The translations under genes and the position numbers were made by a program. From Crotalaria pallida (lineage: Eukaryota; Streptophyta; Magnoliopsida; Fabales; Fabaceae), in assembly GCA_037953625.1 (NCBI GenBank), contig CM075649.1, positions 123,439,290 to 123,503,289 on the forward strand: DNA of 64,000 nt, given 5' to 3'. Position 1 is the stretch's first letter. Every line of letters begins with the position of its first letter. Below, one piece after another: positions 11,877 through 23,909 of the stretch. The notes beneath the pieces were generated by a model that worked only from the letters and a program-made list of their open reading frames with translations, ran no database searches and was not told the origin of the DNA.

Positions 11877-13141
11877 CACGTACACAAACATAATCAATTT
11901 TATTTTTGAAAACAAATTTCAAAACAATATCTTAAGTCACTGTTCAATGAAAAATGGTTTGGGACTTTAAAGCATGGGGATGGCAATTGAAAAGTTCTTA
12001 GTCCCAAAATCGTTTGAAAACATTTTCAAAAGTTTAAACTCATCCCCACATAAACGCAAACTTTTTATATATGCACAAATACTACCATTAATCTAATCCG
12101 AATTGATACGAGAACCTCTAGATTGAATTTTAACCCCTTCCTCGATTAAAAAACCTCTTTCCATTATAAAAGTTTTATTATTGTAACTCGGGGTTCAAAG
12201 TCAATCGATAGAAGCTCCAACTTATCTTTCGTTTAGTATTAAAGTCATTGGAGTTAAATTAGTGGTGGAATCAACTACAAGTTTAACAGAAATGTTTTTG
12301 TTGTGTTTATGAATTCTAGTCTAACCGATGCAAACTAAGTCACCCGGATAGATTAGAATCAAAGGAATAATTATTTTAATTCTCATAGTTCCACTTCTAA
12401 TTTTCGTCCGCTTACTTTAACGCTACACTATTCCACATATAAACATATTTTGAGAACCTTTTGATTGAATTCAAATCGCTTCCCAAATTCGGCAAAAAAT
12501 TGTTTTTATTTCGTAACTCAATTTGATATGATTCGGTGGTTTAAATCCAATCGATTAGTTCTCGATTTTTCCTATTTTTCATTTGGTGTCACAGTCGCTT
12601 GAATCAAGTTTAGCTACGGAATCGATTATTAATTTAATATAAACATTATTTTTTCGTTCTCTTATATACTAATCTAATCGAAGTGACTTTAATCACTTGG
12701 TTGGATTAGTATCGAGATCATGATTTATTTATTCCAGGCAGTTCTATTTCTAATCCCTGCTCAATTACTTTGACACCAATATACTCAACAATCATACATT
12801 AAAATCACACATAAATGCACATAGCAAGGCAACAAGACATAAAGAACTGACACAAAAAGTTTTATACATGGGAAATCGGTTACTAATTCACGATGATGCA
12901 CAAACTCCTAGATTTCGACGACGTTACCTCCCGATAAATGCAACATCAGATTGGCCAGTTCCTACACTACATTCCATCAGTGGTAATCGCCCTTGCAATC
13001 TAGTTTAAGTTTATGTGTGTCATTTTGATTAGCATGATTTCATTTTTAAGAAACTTCAATCTTTTGATTAATTCAAAACTTAAAATTTTCATCCTCAAAC
13101 AAAACTCAATTGCACCATATAAGTTTCCTGTTTGCAAACGG
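11877..13141. other. Element A internal region, fragment 2, with a diverged tandem duplication
   Basis: Noncoding internal DNA of A between F and C. Two copies of a roughly 350-bp unit lie in tandem at about 12060-12780. Matching pairs include GAGAACCTCTAGATTGAATT (12111) with GAGAACCTTTTGATTGAATT (12452), and TCTTTCGTTTAGTATTAAAG (12226) with a diverged copy near 12576. The copies differ substantially, so the duplication is old. Confidence 0.55.
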
Positions 13142-13282
13142 ATAAACTTGTTGGAAACCAACAAGCGGGCTTAGCAATTACTAGAGGGGGGGTGAATAGT
13201 AATATGGAAGCAACAATGACTAATTTTCGGTGCAATTAAAAGATAATTGATCAAAAGCTTTTTTTTTCTGAAACTGGGCAGT

Positions 13283-13412
13283 TTACTCGAGTGAATTTAA
13301 AAACACTCGCGTGTTTTTCAGAAAACCTGAAAAACACTCGCGTGAAAATGAAGAACACTCGAGTGAAATGCTATGAAATACTCGAGTGAATTGTAAAACA
13401 CTCGAGTGTTTT
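13283..13412. promoter_or_regulatory. CTCGAG palindrome cluster in C 3' LTR, near the LTR end
   Basis: Four CTCGAG and two CTCGCG cores in ACTCGAGTG-like contexts, repeated at 24059-24184 in the other LTR. In element orientation they lie close to the LTR 3' end, downstream of the expected transcription start. Confidence 0.5.
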
Positions 13413-14279
13413 ATGCAGATCAGAAAGGAGCAGTTTCAGAGAAATTTAGCAAAATGATTCAATTTCTTAAAGACTAATCCAGGGCAGATATAAACCAAAG
13501 AAGAGGGCAATTAAACTAAGTTAAAACAAGTTGAAAACAAGTTAATTGCAACCAATTGCTACTAGAATTACAAAAGCCCCTTTCTAGAGAACTTAGGGTT
13601 TGGTTTTACTTGAAAACTAAGAAAGCTATAAAAGAGAGAGACAACACCAATTTTATCCTGGTTCACACTCAATATAGAGTGCTAATCCAGTCCCCCTAAT
13701 CAACTTAGGAGTTTCTACTAGTAATCAAATTGTTAGAAATTACAAGGATAAATTGAGATTCCTCACTCAATCCTAACCCTTTTCAAGAGTGTACCAAACT
13801 CTTGAAATTTCTACCCCAACTTGATTTGGTGATGAAGAGTCCCTTCTTCTTAATCTCCTTGGAACCTCCAAGAGCCCACCAAGCTAAGAATCCTCTTAGT
13901 CTTTGTGCTTGAGAACCTCTCAAGGCTTGAGAACTTGGATACCTCACCAAGTACTTGGATACCTCACCAAGATTTTCTAAACAAGCTAAAGTGTTTGAGT
14001 GTTTGAGAATTTTACAACAAATAATTCTCTTACAAATGAAGCACACTCTCTTAACTCACTAAGACAGATAATAAAGATGAATGCTTGGTTGAGTTTAGAG
14101 AGAGAAAATGATTTTAACACTTGAGAGAGAGAGAATCAATGATAGAATGCAAGCTTGTTCTACTGGATAATGGCCACAATTCAGAATATAAGTGAGGGGA
14201 CAAAAAGGAAGGAAAAACCAAGTTATTCTCCCTTTTTGTCCTCTTCTAACGTTTAAAAAATTTGCTGACAGACCTAAAT

Positions 14280-14410
14280 CACTCGAGTCTTTTTGAAAAC
14301 ACTCGAGTGTTTTTGGTCAACTCTGATAGTGTTGCCTTTTTACTTTATCCAACGGCTATATTACTGAAAATTCATAAATCACTCGAGTGAATTGAGAATC
14401 ACTCGAGTGA
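14280..14410. promoter_or_regulatory. CTCGAG palindrome cluster in the upstream part of C 3' LTR
   Basis: Four CTCGAG palindromes, two followed by GTCTTTTT or GTGTTTTT and two by GTGAATTG. The same cluster is at 25054-25185 in the 5' LTR, about 300-435 bp from the LTR 5' end, upstream of a TATA-like site. Confidence 0.5.
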
Positions 14411-15268
14411 ATTGCTCAATGTGGAAAAATTAAGTTTTTCTAACATTGTTTTTGTAACACCCTAATAAATATTACCCTTAATTCCCAGGTATTAAAAATG
14501 TGAACTTAAAAATTCCTTTTTAGTTTAGTAAAATCAACCGTCAAACGGACGGAGTTTTGTCTGTTTTTCGGACTTTCCAAAATTTAACCTGTATAAACAA
14601 TTTTCAAATAAACAACTAATAGCCAGCAGGGCTTCAGATTATATTTCTAAATCATATCAAGGCCCCATGGGCTCCAAATATATCAGAGTAATAGCGGAAA
14701 ATACTAAGTTTGAGTGTCATAACCAAAACATATAACTTTGTCAAAATAAAACATCCTAAGCCTCACTTAAAATATGAATAACAAATTTTACATCAAAATA
14801 GTGTAGGAGGCTTAAGTTCATAATATTCTTCCATATCCCATAATAACCCTACTCTCCCTGTAAGGGAAAGTACTCCTGCTCAGCCGGGGCTGTGTCAGCT
14901 CAATCTCCGTACCTGAAACTGTAAGGGAGTGAGCATTGCACATGAAATAGAAAGCAGTTTCTAACTAGACATAACAACCCACTAGGTCAAACACATTTAG
15001 CAGATAAGCATATATTCACATATTACACAATATACTCATTTCATTATTTCCATATTCATTATTCATTCCAGATTTCCAGTTTCATTATTCATTCAGCATC
15101 CATTTCCATTATTCATTTCAATACCCCTTTCCTTTACTTTTATTTCTTTTCACACACTTACTTCATCATTTAGGTACATCACCTCAAATCAGAGGCCAAT
15201 GCACAGTTTCATTCACCACAATTATCACCCCAAGTCAGAGGCCCTCATACTTTTCCTTATTTAAATTA

Positions 15269-15581
15269 TGTGTCCCTCAGGTCAGAGGTCAACACCCATT
15301 CATTATGATTCATTTTGTGTCCCTCAGGTCAGAGGTCAACACTTCAATCCCTTAATTCACGGTGTGTCTCTCAGGTCAGAGGTCAACACACCAATGCACA
15401 TTTCATCCGGTGTCCCTCAGGTCAGAGGTCAACACTCATTCATTTCAATTCATATCGTGTCCCTCAGGTCAGAGGTCAACACACACTTTCATTGTAATTC
15501 AACCGGTGTCCCTCAGGTCAGAGGTCAACACTTAATAACATTCATTTCACCTTGTGTCCCTCAGGTCAGAGGTCAACACTC
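15269..15581. repeat. Minisatellite in solo LTR H
   Basis: Seven copies of a conserved core around TCAGGTCAGAGGTCAACAC, spaced about 44-50 bp, with weaker related copies on both sides (about 15175-15245 and 15600-15670). The core contains the dyad CCTC-AGGTCA-GAGG and is bounded by GTGT and ACAC. Coding frames across the array are artefacts of the repeat. Confidence 0.85.
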
Positions 15582-16993
15582 ATTGCTCTAATTCATTAAT
15601 CGTCACGTCAAATCAGAGGCCAACGCACTTAATTACAATTCCATATTCATTACCTCACATCAGAGGCCAAAACATACTTTCATATTTTTCACATAAACAA
15701 TTATATCACATTTAAATTCAACTACACACATTCAACATCTAATCATTCATGCAATTTCCTTATTCATTTCCTTTCTCAGTTATCACAATCATACCAAGTA
15801 GTATTCTCTTTTATAGCCCAACATTCAGGTTGCCTTTCATTTTAATTTACATACATCACCTTTTACTTTTGTTTACACATAACCATTTTACTTCCATTTT
15901 CACCTTTATACATATTTAACATTTAGTGCACAAACATATTCAACCGAAACATACATATTATCACCTTCTCATATTTTTGCTTTAACAACACATATATTCG
16001 TTTCCATTCCATTTCTTCCTCTATCAATTTACTCCACAACACATACATATATTTGCTACAACAATTATTTATCATTTAATTCACAACTTTACAAATAAAG
16101 TCACTAATCATAGCTATCATTTATGTCAAATTCACTATCACATTACCCAATTCCTCATGTACTTCAATATAGTCATTAACCAAATTTCATTTATCAAATA
16201 AATCATTCTTATATTATTGGGTTTCCTTTTCCTAGTCTTAACACCCATTCATCATGCATATTTAATTAATTAGAATTTCATATTCAATAACATAGGGATT
16301 TATAGTCTAATTTTCTCCCCTAACACATAATCCTAACAAGCATTATATACTAACTAGAGCCCACTCCCTAGAACAAGGAAAAGCTCACTATATCCACCCC
16401 CTTACCTCAAACACTTAAGGATGAGGAGGTTCCAAGTGTCTTATGCTTGAGTTTGCCCACCAAGAGCTAAAAATCCACAAGAGAGTGATAGAACCTATTA
16501 TAAAGTCACAAAAAGGAGGATTATTGCTCATTCCATGATGCTCAAACTAAACCCCATGGAAAAACTTGAAGGTCCTAAGCTTAGAAATGGAAACCTCCAT
16601 GAGAGGGAGGAGAGAGAATGAGCTATGGAATCCCGGAGGCAAAATTAGTTAGAATTAAGAGTGGGAATTCGTGTATCATGAATGCAATAAGGAGAAAAGC
16701 ATGAATTTAGCTTACTTGGAGGTTGAAAGGTTGAAAATCAAGATTGGGTGTGGAAGCTCTTGAACCCTAACTCATACCCATGGCTTGAAAGAGAACAATA
16801 GGAGAGATTGATGGAAGAGATGATGTTGGTAAGTGATGGGGATTGGTTTTTAATGGTTTATCATGGATGTATTTGATGATTTGAGGTGAAATTTGAAGAG
16901 AGAATGGGAGCTTGTTCGTGACCTAGGAGAGAGAGTGAATTTGGGTTATGAATGAGATTGTTGGCTGAAACACGTTTTTAAGACTGTCTGCAC

Positions 16994-17127
16994 AAAACAC
17001 TCGAGTGTTCTCCAAAAGACTCGAGTGTTTCCTTTAAAAATACTCGAGTCTTTTCCAAAAGACTTGAGTATACCTGAGAGTTCACTGTAAAACACTCGAG
17101 TCTTTTCCAAAAGACTCGAGTATTTTG
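16994..17127. promoter_or_regulatory. CTCGAG palindrome array in the upstream part of solo LTR H
   Basis: Five CTCGAG and one CTTGAG core, many in the context AAAACACTCGAGTGTTTTC or CCAAAAGACTCGAGT. In inferred element orientation the array is about 400-530 bp from the LTR 5' end. The flanks match those in the copia element C although H has gypsy-like ends. Confidence 0.55.
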
Positions 17128-17789
17128 CCCAGTATCCCATTTATTCATTTTCCTATTTTCCTCCTATTTTCTTCCTGCTTCAATTCGAGATAACTTCTTC
17201 GTTCACCGTCGGATCTTGCTCAAATTTGACGAGTAACTTCCTAAAAATCATACCTTCATATCCAACGGTGGGAATTGTGTTTTGAGTCTTAAATCTTTTA
17301 TTTTGAATTTCCTAATGTCGGGTGTTTATAACACCGAAAACTCGATTTTTAACACTCGTTTGGTCTTCTTTAAATTTGCTTTTTGATGCCAATGCTCCTT
17401 GACTCCTATATGGCACTCAAAGCACTCCTAATCCATCATTTTAAATCCCTTCTATGATAATCCTTACTTCCAAATCTTACTATAATTCTAATTATTATTA
17501 GAATTAAAATTCGGGATGTTACAGTTTTCAATTCTCTTCTCAAGTCTAATTGATTTTAATCTCAACCTTTCATGCATGATTATTATTTGACCTTATGTGA
17601 GAATAAAAACCTAAACTACCCACTCTCATAAATAAAATAAAATACAATAAGAATAAATGAGAATGAATAAATAAACTAAGCACTTGATCTTCTTTAATGT
17701 TGGGCTTGCATTCTTCAAATTAAGTCCATAATTTAATTACATTGTCATCATCAAAATTAATCCACCTTAATCGGAGACTTGATTTTACA

Positions 17790-18031
17790 ATCTCCCCCTT
17801 TTTGATGATGACAAAATAATTAAACCTCTAGCACTTGAGAGCTCCCCCTCAATCTAGGAACCTTTTTAACCTGTACAATCCATAAAATGCCAAGCACAAC
17901 GTAATACAATAATAATCATAATCAAGTGCTCATTGGTATCAGAGTAAGAGCATGTATCATCAGAGTGTAAACAAGAAAGCGGAAAAAAAAATATGCTCTT
18001 TGCTCTTTAATCTCCTTTCTCCCCCTTTTTG
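17790..18031 (-). other. Element C repeated polypurine tracts
   Basis: On the minus strand, three GGGGGAG tracts precede the 3' LTR: at about 18017-18031, 17841-17851, and 17790-17806 abutting the LTR. Multiple polypurine tracts are a known Sirevirus hallmark. Confidence 0.7.
17933..17944 (+). other. PBS-like motif antisense to element C
   Basis: TTGGTATCAGAG lies on the plus strand inside the 3' noncoding part of the minus-strand element C. The C transcript therefore carries CTCTGATACCAA here, a match to the 3' end of initiator-Met tRNA and complementary to the element's own primer binding site. See findings. Confidence 0.6.
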
Positions 18032-18992
18032 TCATGATCAAAAATATAACATTTTGGAAACAAAGGTGGAGAATGAAGGATACCAATAAGAAAACTTTCC
18101 CTTAAGAGTAAATAAGAATCAAAATATGACTATGAAGCGATAAAAAAACTTTAAAGAACATGAAAACCATGAAGAAAACATGATTAATGCATAAATATCA
18201 TAAATCCATCATACACAAACCATAAAACATGAGTTTGAAAATAGGTACATTCAACTCCCAACAAAATTAACAAAAGTCTCAAAATAACTAAATAGAGTCA
18301 TAAAGCATAAAATCTAGTGAAAAACTAGAAGAAATTTTGAGAAATTGGGGTTTTTGGGGAGTTAGGATTTTGGAAAGGGAATGATGAATTTGATGCCCAA
18401 AAACTTGAATTTGATGAGGAGTAGAAGTGAGTTAAGAAGATGAAATAGAGTTGAAATATGACTGATAACTGAGTTTATAAAATCGCAGCAGCATCAGACT
18501 ATAACTGATGAATTCACTCGAGTGAATTTTAAAACACTCGCGTGTTTTTCAGAAAACCTGAAAAACACTCGCGTGAAAATGAATTCACTCGCGTGTTGGC
18601 CGAAAGATGGATTTTCAGAAATCTGAAGTTCACTCGAGTGAAATGGAATTCACTCGAGTGTTGGCCGAAAATACTCGAGTCTTTTCAAAAAGACTCGCGT
18701 ATTTTCCATCAGACCTGCTCAAAAACTTTTCCAATTAAAACTGATTTAATTTTGAATTAAAATTACTCGAGTGATTTAAGAAACACTCGAGTGTTTTTAT
18801 CAGTTATGCAGAAAAACACAGTTTTAAAACATAAAACACAAAATTAAACACATGAAATGAAAACAACAGATAGGAAACATAATCACACACAATTAAAGAC
18901 ATAAATTCATAATATCTCAAGGTAAATTCAAACAAGTATCACTACACACTAAATTTAGACACACTTCGTGATTTTCAAATGGCACAAATCAA
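18032..18992. other. Element C 3' noncoding region with a further CTCGAG cluster
   Basis: No gene seen. Between about 18515 and 18800 there are six ACTCGAG-type palindromes and several CTCGCG variants, with the same flanks as in the C LTR. The rest is AT-rich DNA between the RNase H stop and the polypurine tracts. Confidence 0.6.
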
Positions 18993-19796
18993 TTAGTTTA
19001 TACTTGACTCATCTAAAATACCAAGTTCCCTTCTTATATGATAGAAGGTATCCCTTGGCAATGGTTTTGTAAAAATGTCCGCTAATTGATATGTGGTACT
19101 TACAAATTCAATTGTGCAATCACCCTTTTGAACATGATCCCTTAGGAAATGATGTCTAATTTCAATGTGTTTAGTCCTTGAGTGATATACCGGATTCTTA
19201 GTTAGATTGATGGCACTCGTGTTATCGCATTTTAATGGAACACTTTCTAATTTTAAACCAAAATCCGATAATTGTTGTTTCATCCACAAGAGTTGAGCAC
19301 AACAACTACCGGCGGCGATATATTCCGCTTCGGCGGTGGAAAGAGCAACACAAGCTTGCTTTTTAGAAAACCATGACACTAATGAACTTCCCAATAAATG
19401 GCAAGTACCACTATTGCTTTTGCGATCAAGCTTGCATCCCGCAAAGTCGGAATCCGAATAGCCAACTAAACTAAGACTAGCATCCCTAGGATACCATAAT
19501 CCGATGTTAATTGTTCCTTTAAGATATTTAAAAATATGTTTAACTGCGGATAGGTGTGATTCTTTAGGATTTGCTTGAAAACGGGCACACATGCATACAC
19601 TAAACATAATATCCGGTCTAGATGCGGTAAGATATAGAAGACTACCTATCATGCCCCTATATTTACTAACATCAACCGGTTTACCTATGTCATCCTTGTC
19701 TAGGTAGCATGTTGTGCTCATGGGAGTGTATGCTTCTTTGCATTTGTCCATTCCGAATTTTCCAAGGAGCTCCTTGCAATATTTTCCTTGATGCAC
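18993..19796 (-). pseudogene. pol: Element C pol: RNase H and end of reverse transcriptase
   Basis: A 267-codon open stretch, the C-terminal part of a Ty1/copia polyprotein. It begins in the connection after the reverse transcriptase palm (MHQGKYCKELL) and runs through the conserved SRPDI (residues 59-63) into RNase H. RNase H residues are visible: YSDSDFAG (113-120), STAEAEY (153-159), CDN (190-192), TKHIEIRHHF, and ADIFTKPL (239-246). It ends at its own stop. It shares its frame with the reverse transcriptase segment upstream and is separated from it only by an in-frame TAA at 19824-19826, so the two were one reading frame. RNase H would degrade the RNA template during reverse transcription in the particle. 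Confidence 0.9.
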
Positions 19797-19823
19797 AAAA
19801 ATCCCCTCCTTGACTTGCTTGAT

Positions 19824-20501
19824 TTAAAGTCCTAGGAAGAACTTGAGCTCCCCCATCATGGACATTTCAAATTCCTTTTTCATCAAATTAGAGAACTTTC
19901 TACACAAGGACACGTTAATGGCACCAAAGATAATATCATCCACATATATTTGCACTAACAAAATGTCCTCTTTGGTTTTATAGATGAATAGTGTATTATC
20001 AACCTTTCCCCTTTGAAAGCCATTTTCTAAAAGAAAGGTACTTAATCGATCATACCAAGCTCTAGGAGCTTGTTTTAATCCATAAAGTGCCTTTTTCAAC
20101 TTGTAAACATGGTTTGGAAACTCATGACTTTCAAAACCGGGTGGTTGCTTAACATACACTTCTTCATTTATGAAACCATTCAAGAAAGCACTCTTGACAT
20201 CCATTTGATAAAGAGTAAAATTCATAATTGATGCAAAGGCAAGCAAGATTCGGATTGCCTCAAGACGTGCAACTGGAGCAAAGGTCTCATCATAATCAAC
20301 ACCTTCCTCTTGGTTGTACCCTTGGGCAACAAGTCTCGCTTTGTTTCTTATAATCAAACCGGATTCATCAAGTTTATTTCTATAAATCCATTTTAAACCA
20401 ATTATGGTATGATCATTGGGTATAGGCACTAATTCCCAAACATTATTTCTAACAAATTGATTTAGCTCTTCTTGCATGGCCATAACCCAATGTTCATCCA
20501 T
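19824..20501 (-). pseudogene. pol: Element C pol: reverse transcriptase core
   Basis: A 225-residue open stretch carrying the copia reverse transcriptase. It includes W-AM-EE-N near the start, KARLVAQGY (54-62), the first catalytic aspartate in QMDVKSAFLNG (D101), LYGLKQAPRAWY (139-150) and the catalytic YVDD at 186-189. It closes with FFLGL followed by TAA. The same frame continues downstream into RNase H and upstream, past a TAA at 20532-20534, into integrase. The enzyme would copy element RNA into DNA inside the Gag particle. With stops on both sides this copy could not make a full polyprotein without readthrough. Confidence 0.92.
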
Positions 20502-20531
20502 AATTGCTTCCTTAATTGAATTTGGTTCGAT

Positions 20532-21872
20532 TTAAGAAACAAAGGAAACAAAATGACAAATGTTTTGAATTGACCTACGAGTTAATACTCCCTTTGAAAG
20601 ATCTCTTATGACATTGTCAATAGGGTGAGCTTTCACCGTTTTCCAAGCCGGATCAAGTTCATCTTTGACTTCTCCTTCATCCTTTGATTTTTCCATCTCT
20701 TTGTCAACATTTGAAATCTCAAGATCATCATCACTACCCTCACATAAAACACTATCTTCTTTCGAAGACTCATTAAAAACAACATGTATAGATTCTTCAA
20801 TAGTCATAGTTCGTTTATTATAAACTCTAAAAGCTTTACTATGAGAAGAGTAACCAAAAAATATTCCCTCATCCGATTTAGAATCAAATTTTCCAAGTTG
20901 ATCTTTTCCATTGTTTAAAATGTACACTTTGCATCCAAAAACATGGAAATGGGATATATTGGATTTTCTACCTTTGTAAAGCTCATAGGGGGTTTTCTTT
21001 ATCATGGGCCTAATTAAAATTCTATTCATTACATAACAAGTCGTATTAACGGCATCGGCCCAAAAGTATTGAGGTACTTGAGAATCATTTAACATGGTTC
21101 TAGCAAGTTCCTCTAGCACCCTATTTTTCCTCTCAACAACTCCATTTTGTTGTGGAGTTCTAGGTGCCGAATATTGGTGCTCAATTCCATGTTTGTCACA
21201 AAATCTATCAAATTTATAGTTTTCAAATTCACCTCCATGGTCGGTTCGAATAATAATCACTTTTTGATTTACTTGGTTTTGTGCAAGTTTAATGTGGCGT
21301 TTAAAAGACTTGTAGGTCTCACTCTTAGCACTTAAAAACAATGTCCATGTAAATCTTGTAAAATCATCAACAATCACCAAGGCATAGTAGTTGCCACCAA
21401 AGCTTTTTACTTGAGAGGGTCCAAACAAGTCCATGTGAAGCATTTCCAATGGTATTGTTGTGGACACATCATTTTTGGAACCAAAATGATTTTTAGTTTG
21501 TTTGCACTTCTTGCAAGGAGTGCAATCACCTTTAATTTGAAAATTGAGCTTTGGTAAACCAACTACTAAGTCTTTGGATTGAAGTTTCTTAACTTGATTT
21601 ACATTAATGTGAGCGGTCCTACGATGCCATAACCAAGTATCACTTTCTTTGCTAATTAAACATTTTGAAACTAAAGAAGTGATATTATTCAATTCAACCA
21701 TGTAAGTGTTATTAGACCTTTTTCCAACAAATTTGATAGATTCATCTTTGTCACTTTTTATGAGACAATGAGTAGAGGTAAATAATACATGGTTACCAAT
21801 ATCACATAATTGACTAATGCTCAAAAGATTATGTTCTAATCCTTGAACATAAAGTACATTATCAATAACCAA
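20532..21872 (-). pseudogene. pol: Element C pol: GAG-pre-integrase and integrase
   Basis: A 446-residue open stretch. Near residues 82-123 is the zinc-binding pre-integrase module (histidines in LWHRRTAHI, cysteines in CTPCKKC). The catalytic core follows: D148 in HMDLFGP, D211 in IRTDHGGEFEN, E247 in GVVERKNR, a DD35E spacing typical of retroelement integrases. The C-terminal part has YELYKGRK, HVFGCKVY and a charged linker toward reverse transcriptase. Upstream, the frame continues into protease on the other side of a TTG codon. The stop at 20532-20534 separates it from reverse transcriptase in the same frame. Catalytic residues are all present; only the reading frame is broken. Confidence 0.92.
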
Positions 21873-21875
21873 GTT

Positions 21876-22062
21876 GGAAGAATTACCAATTTTACCTATA
21901 CCAAGTATTTTGCCTTTGTTGTTGTCTCCATATGTGACATATCCTTTTTATTTAGGAGTAAGCTCAATGAAATGTCGCTTATCTCCCGTCATGTGCCTAG
22001 AACATCCACTATCAAGTATCCAAAGTTGCTTTCCGGTTCTTAGGCACACCTACAAAACACAA
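21876..22062 (-). pseudogene. pol: Element C pol: aspartic protease remnant
   Basis: The minus strand between gag and integrase encodes a retroelement protease motif, LDSGCSRHMTG, near 21990-22020, and a conserved downstream stretch with YGDNNKGKI and GIGKIG. An in-frame TAA lies between the active-site motif and that stretch, near 21950. The protease would cleave the Gag-Pol polyprotein. Too short and broken to act here. Confidence 0.75.
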
Positions 22063-23135
22063 TCACTTGCTCATTTTGGGTACCCAAATTATGTTGGGTC
22101 CCTTTTTGTTAGTCTTGGATGATTCTTCCTTCTTAATCCAAACATAAGTACCATTTTGAATTCCAAAATTTTTGATATGGCACTTATTGTTTGTATGTCC
22201 AAATTTTCCACAATAAAAGCAAGTTGGTTTCTTTGTAAAATCAATTTTTGAGAATGAACCAACCTCTTTATTTTTCTTTTTCTTGTGGACATATCCTAGA
22301 CCGGTTTTGTTTGAATTGTGTCTAAGAGAACCAATTAACCGATCTAGGTTTCTATCACTTTTGTTAAAAGTGTTGAGTTTGATTTTCAAATCATTAACTT
22401 CATTTTCAAGCACACAACACTTTTCACAATGAGTGATGGTATATGATTGATTTGCATTCTCACAAAAATGACTAGAGTTAGCAAGTTCCAAGGATGCATT
22501 TTGGAGTTTCAAATCATTAATAGATTTTTCTAATTCATTGATTTCCTTTTGATACTCCAAAATCTTCTTTCCTTTTTCTTTGTTAACTTTAGCAAGTCTT
22601 TCAAATTGAGTTAACATTTCATTATACTCATTTAGCAAATCATCATAAGAAATAGTATGAGAAGAGGTATAAGAATAATTAGATGATACCTCATCCTCAC
22701 TCTCATTGTCATTTCTTTCACTACTTGAGGAGGCTTCATTGTCATTCTTGGCCATGAGGCATAGCTTGGCTTCCTCATCATCCGAACTACTTGAGGATGA
22801 CTTGGAATCCTTTTCCGGTTCATCCCAAACAATGTAAGCTCTCTTCCCCTTCCCATCATGGGCCTTCTTCTCATTCTTTCTCAAGTGGGTGGGACATTCC
22901 ATTTTTATGTGTCCTACCCCACCACACTCATGACATTTCACGCTCTCACTTGAGCTCTTGTTTCTTTGCTTGTTATCTTTGGATCTTTTGTCTTGAGGTC
23001 TCTTGTCCTTAGAGAATGATGAACTACCCTTTTTGCCTTTGAGGAATTTGTTGAACCTCTTGGCAAATAAACCAATCTCTTCCTCATTTAGAGCATGATC
23101 GGAGCTTTCACTTGAAGATTCATCTTCATCCTCTT
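22063..23135 (-). pseudogene. gag: Element C gag, C-terminal half with two zinc knuckles
   Basis: Nucleocapsid-like half of Gag. An acidic, Ser-rich stretch (about 23135-22945) leads into CCHC knuckle 1 (CHECGGVGHIKMEC), followed by a Ser/Glu-rich spacer, a long coiled-coil-like segment (roughly 22640-22480) and CCHC knuckle 2 (CFYCGKFGHTNNKC). It ends near VPKMSK. This frame differs from that of the N-terminal half, so there is a frameshift near 23136-23165. The layout matches the intact Gag of element E residue block for residue block. Zinc knuckles bind the element RNA. Confidence 0.85.
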
Positions 23136-23855
23136 TTACATTTTGGTTGAGGCTTTTAGAGAGATGCTCTTCTTTTTCTTGTCCGAGTCTTCATTTAAGT
23201 GAATTCTTGATAGTTCCATCTCATGTTCTTGGAGCTTTCCAAAAAAGGTGGTCAAGTCCATAGATTTTACATCCTTATCTTCCTTGATGGCGGTCACCTT
23301 AGGTTGCCATCTCCTATCAAGACATCTCAAGACTTTGTTAGTAGTTTCATCATCTCTAAATTCCTTTCCTAAGCCAATCAATTGGTTAACGATATGTGTG
23401 AACCTTGTTTGCATATCATTTATAGACTCATTAGGGAACATATGAAAGAGCTCATATTCATGAGTTAAAGCATTTAATCTTGAGTCTCTAACTTCACTAG
23501 TTCCCTCATGAGTAATTTGCAAGGTATCCCACATTTCTTTAGCCGATTGACATTGTGAAATCCTATGAAATTCATTTTTGGACAAAGCGGAGAAGATGAT
23601 ATTTTTAGCTTTTAAATTATATGAAACTTTCTTTTTATCATCTTCATTCCAACTTGTCCTAGGAATAACAATGGCTTCACCATTAATCACTCTTCTAGGA
23701 ATATAAGGACCTTTTTCAATTGCATCCCAAATCTCGGTGTCTATTGCTTCTACAAAGACTCTCATCCTAACCTTCCAATAAGAATAATCTTCACCATTGA
23801 AGAATGGAGGTCGGTTAAGAGACATACACCCTTCTTGTTGATTGCTAGAGCCCAT
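23136..23855 (-). pseudogene. gag: Element C gag, N-terminal half
   Basis: Capsid-like half of a Ty1/copia Gag, with the likely start ATG at 23853-23855 (MGSSNQQEGC). The frame is open to 23939 but the preceding residues fall in the leader. The family signature NRPPFFNGEDYSYWKVRM is followed by KAKNIIFSALS, EMWDTLQITHEGTSEVR and KLQEHEMELSRI, a UBN2-type Gag domain. It ends at an early stop at 23136 because of the frameshift. Capsid assembly is the family role. Confidence 0.88.
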
Positions 23856-23909
23856 TGTTTCCAAAAGGATCTTTTTCGAAAAAGCTTTTACGCTCGATCT
23901 TTCGACCGA

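Larger units (their letters stand above)
14453..17523 (-). mobile_element. H: solo LTR (3.07 kb), gypsy-like, related to element D LTR
   Basis: Starts TGTAACACCC and ends GGGATGTTACA, with a perfect 5-bp duplication GTTTT at 14448-14452 and 17524-17528. The uninterrupted site is visible in the other C LTR near 25221. Its left end, read on the minus strand, resembles the end of the D LTR (around 56320-56717), sharing CTCCGTCCGTTTGA and a block about CTCACTCCCTTAC and ACCTGTGG-like sequence. Orientation minus is inferred from that. No internal region or PBS is present. Confidence 0.85.
13147..17789 (-). repeat. Element C 3' LTR, split by solo LTR H
   Basis: Matches 23922-25488 over 13147-14452 and 17529-17789; the H insertion with its second GTTTT copy accounts for the extra 3076 bp. 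It contains ACTCGAGTG palindrome clusters at 13283-13412 and 14280-14410. Confidence 0.9.

Noticed and set aside
15269..15581. CRISPR-like appearance of evenly spaced repeats
   Set aside because: Plant retrotransposon LTR context, degenerate outer units and similar rather than unique spacers; no Cas genes. It is a minisatellite.
15268..15591. 107-codon repetitive frame in solo LTR H
   Set aside because: Only a translation of the minisatellite; two frames are open at once.
16946..17140. Small frame over CTCGAG repeats (also 18542-18760 and 2980-3168)
   Set aside because: Peptides such as VFWRTLECF or VIDYFAKIIDY are translations of the palindrome arrays, not genes.
21147..21335. Plus-strand frames inside the C pol region (also 21843-22122, 22791-23012, 23248-23445)
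   Set aside because: Shadows of the minus-strand gag-pol reading frame.
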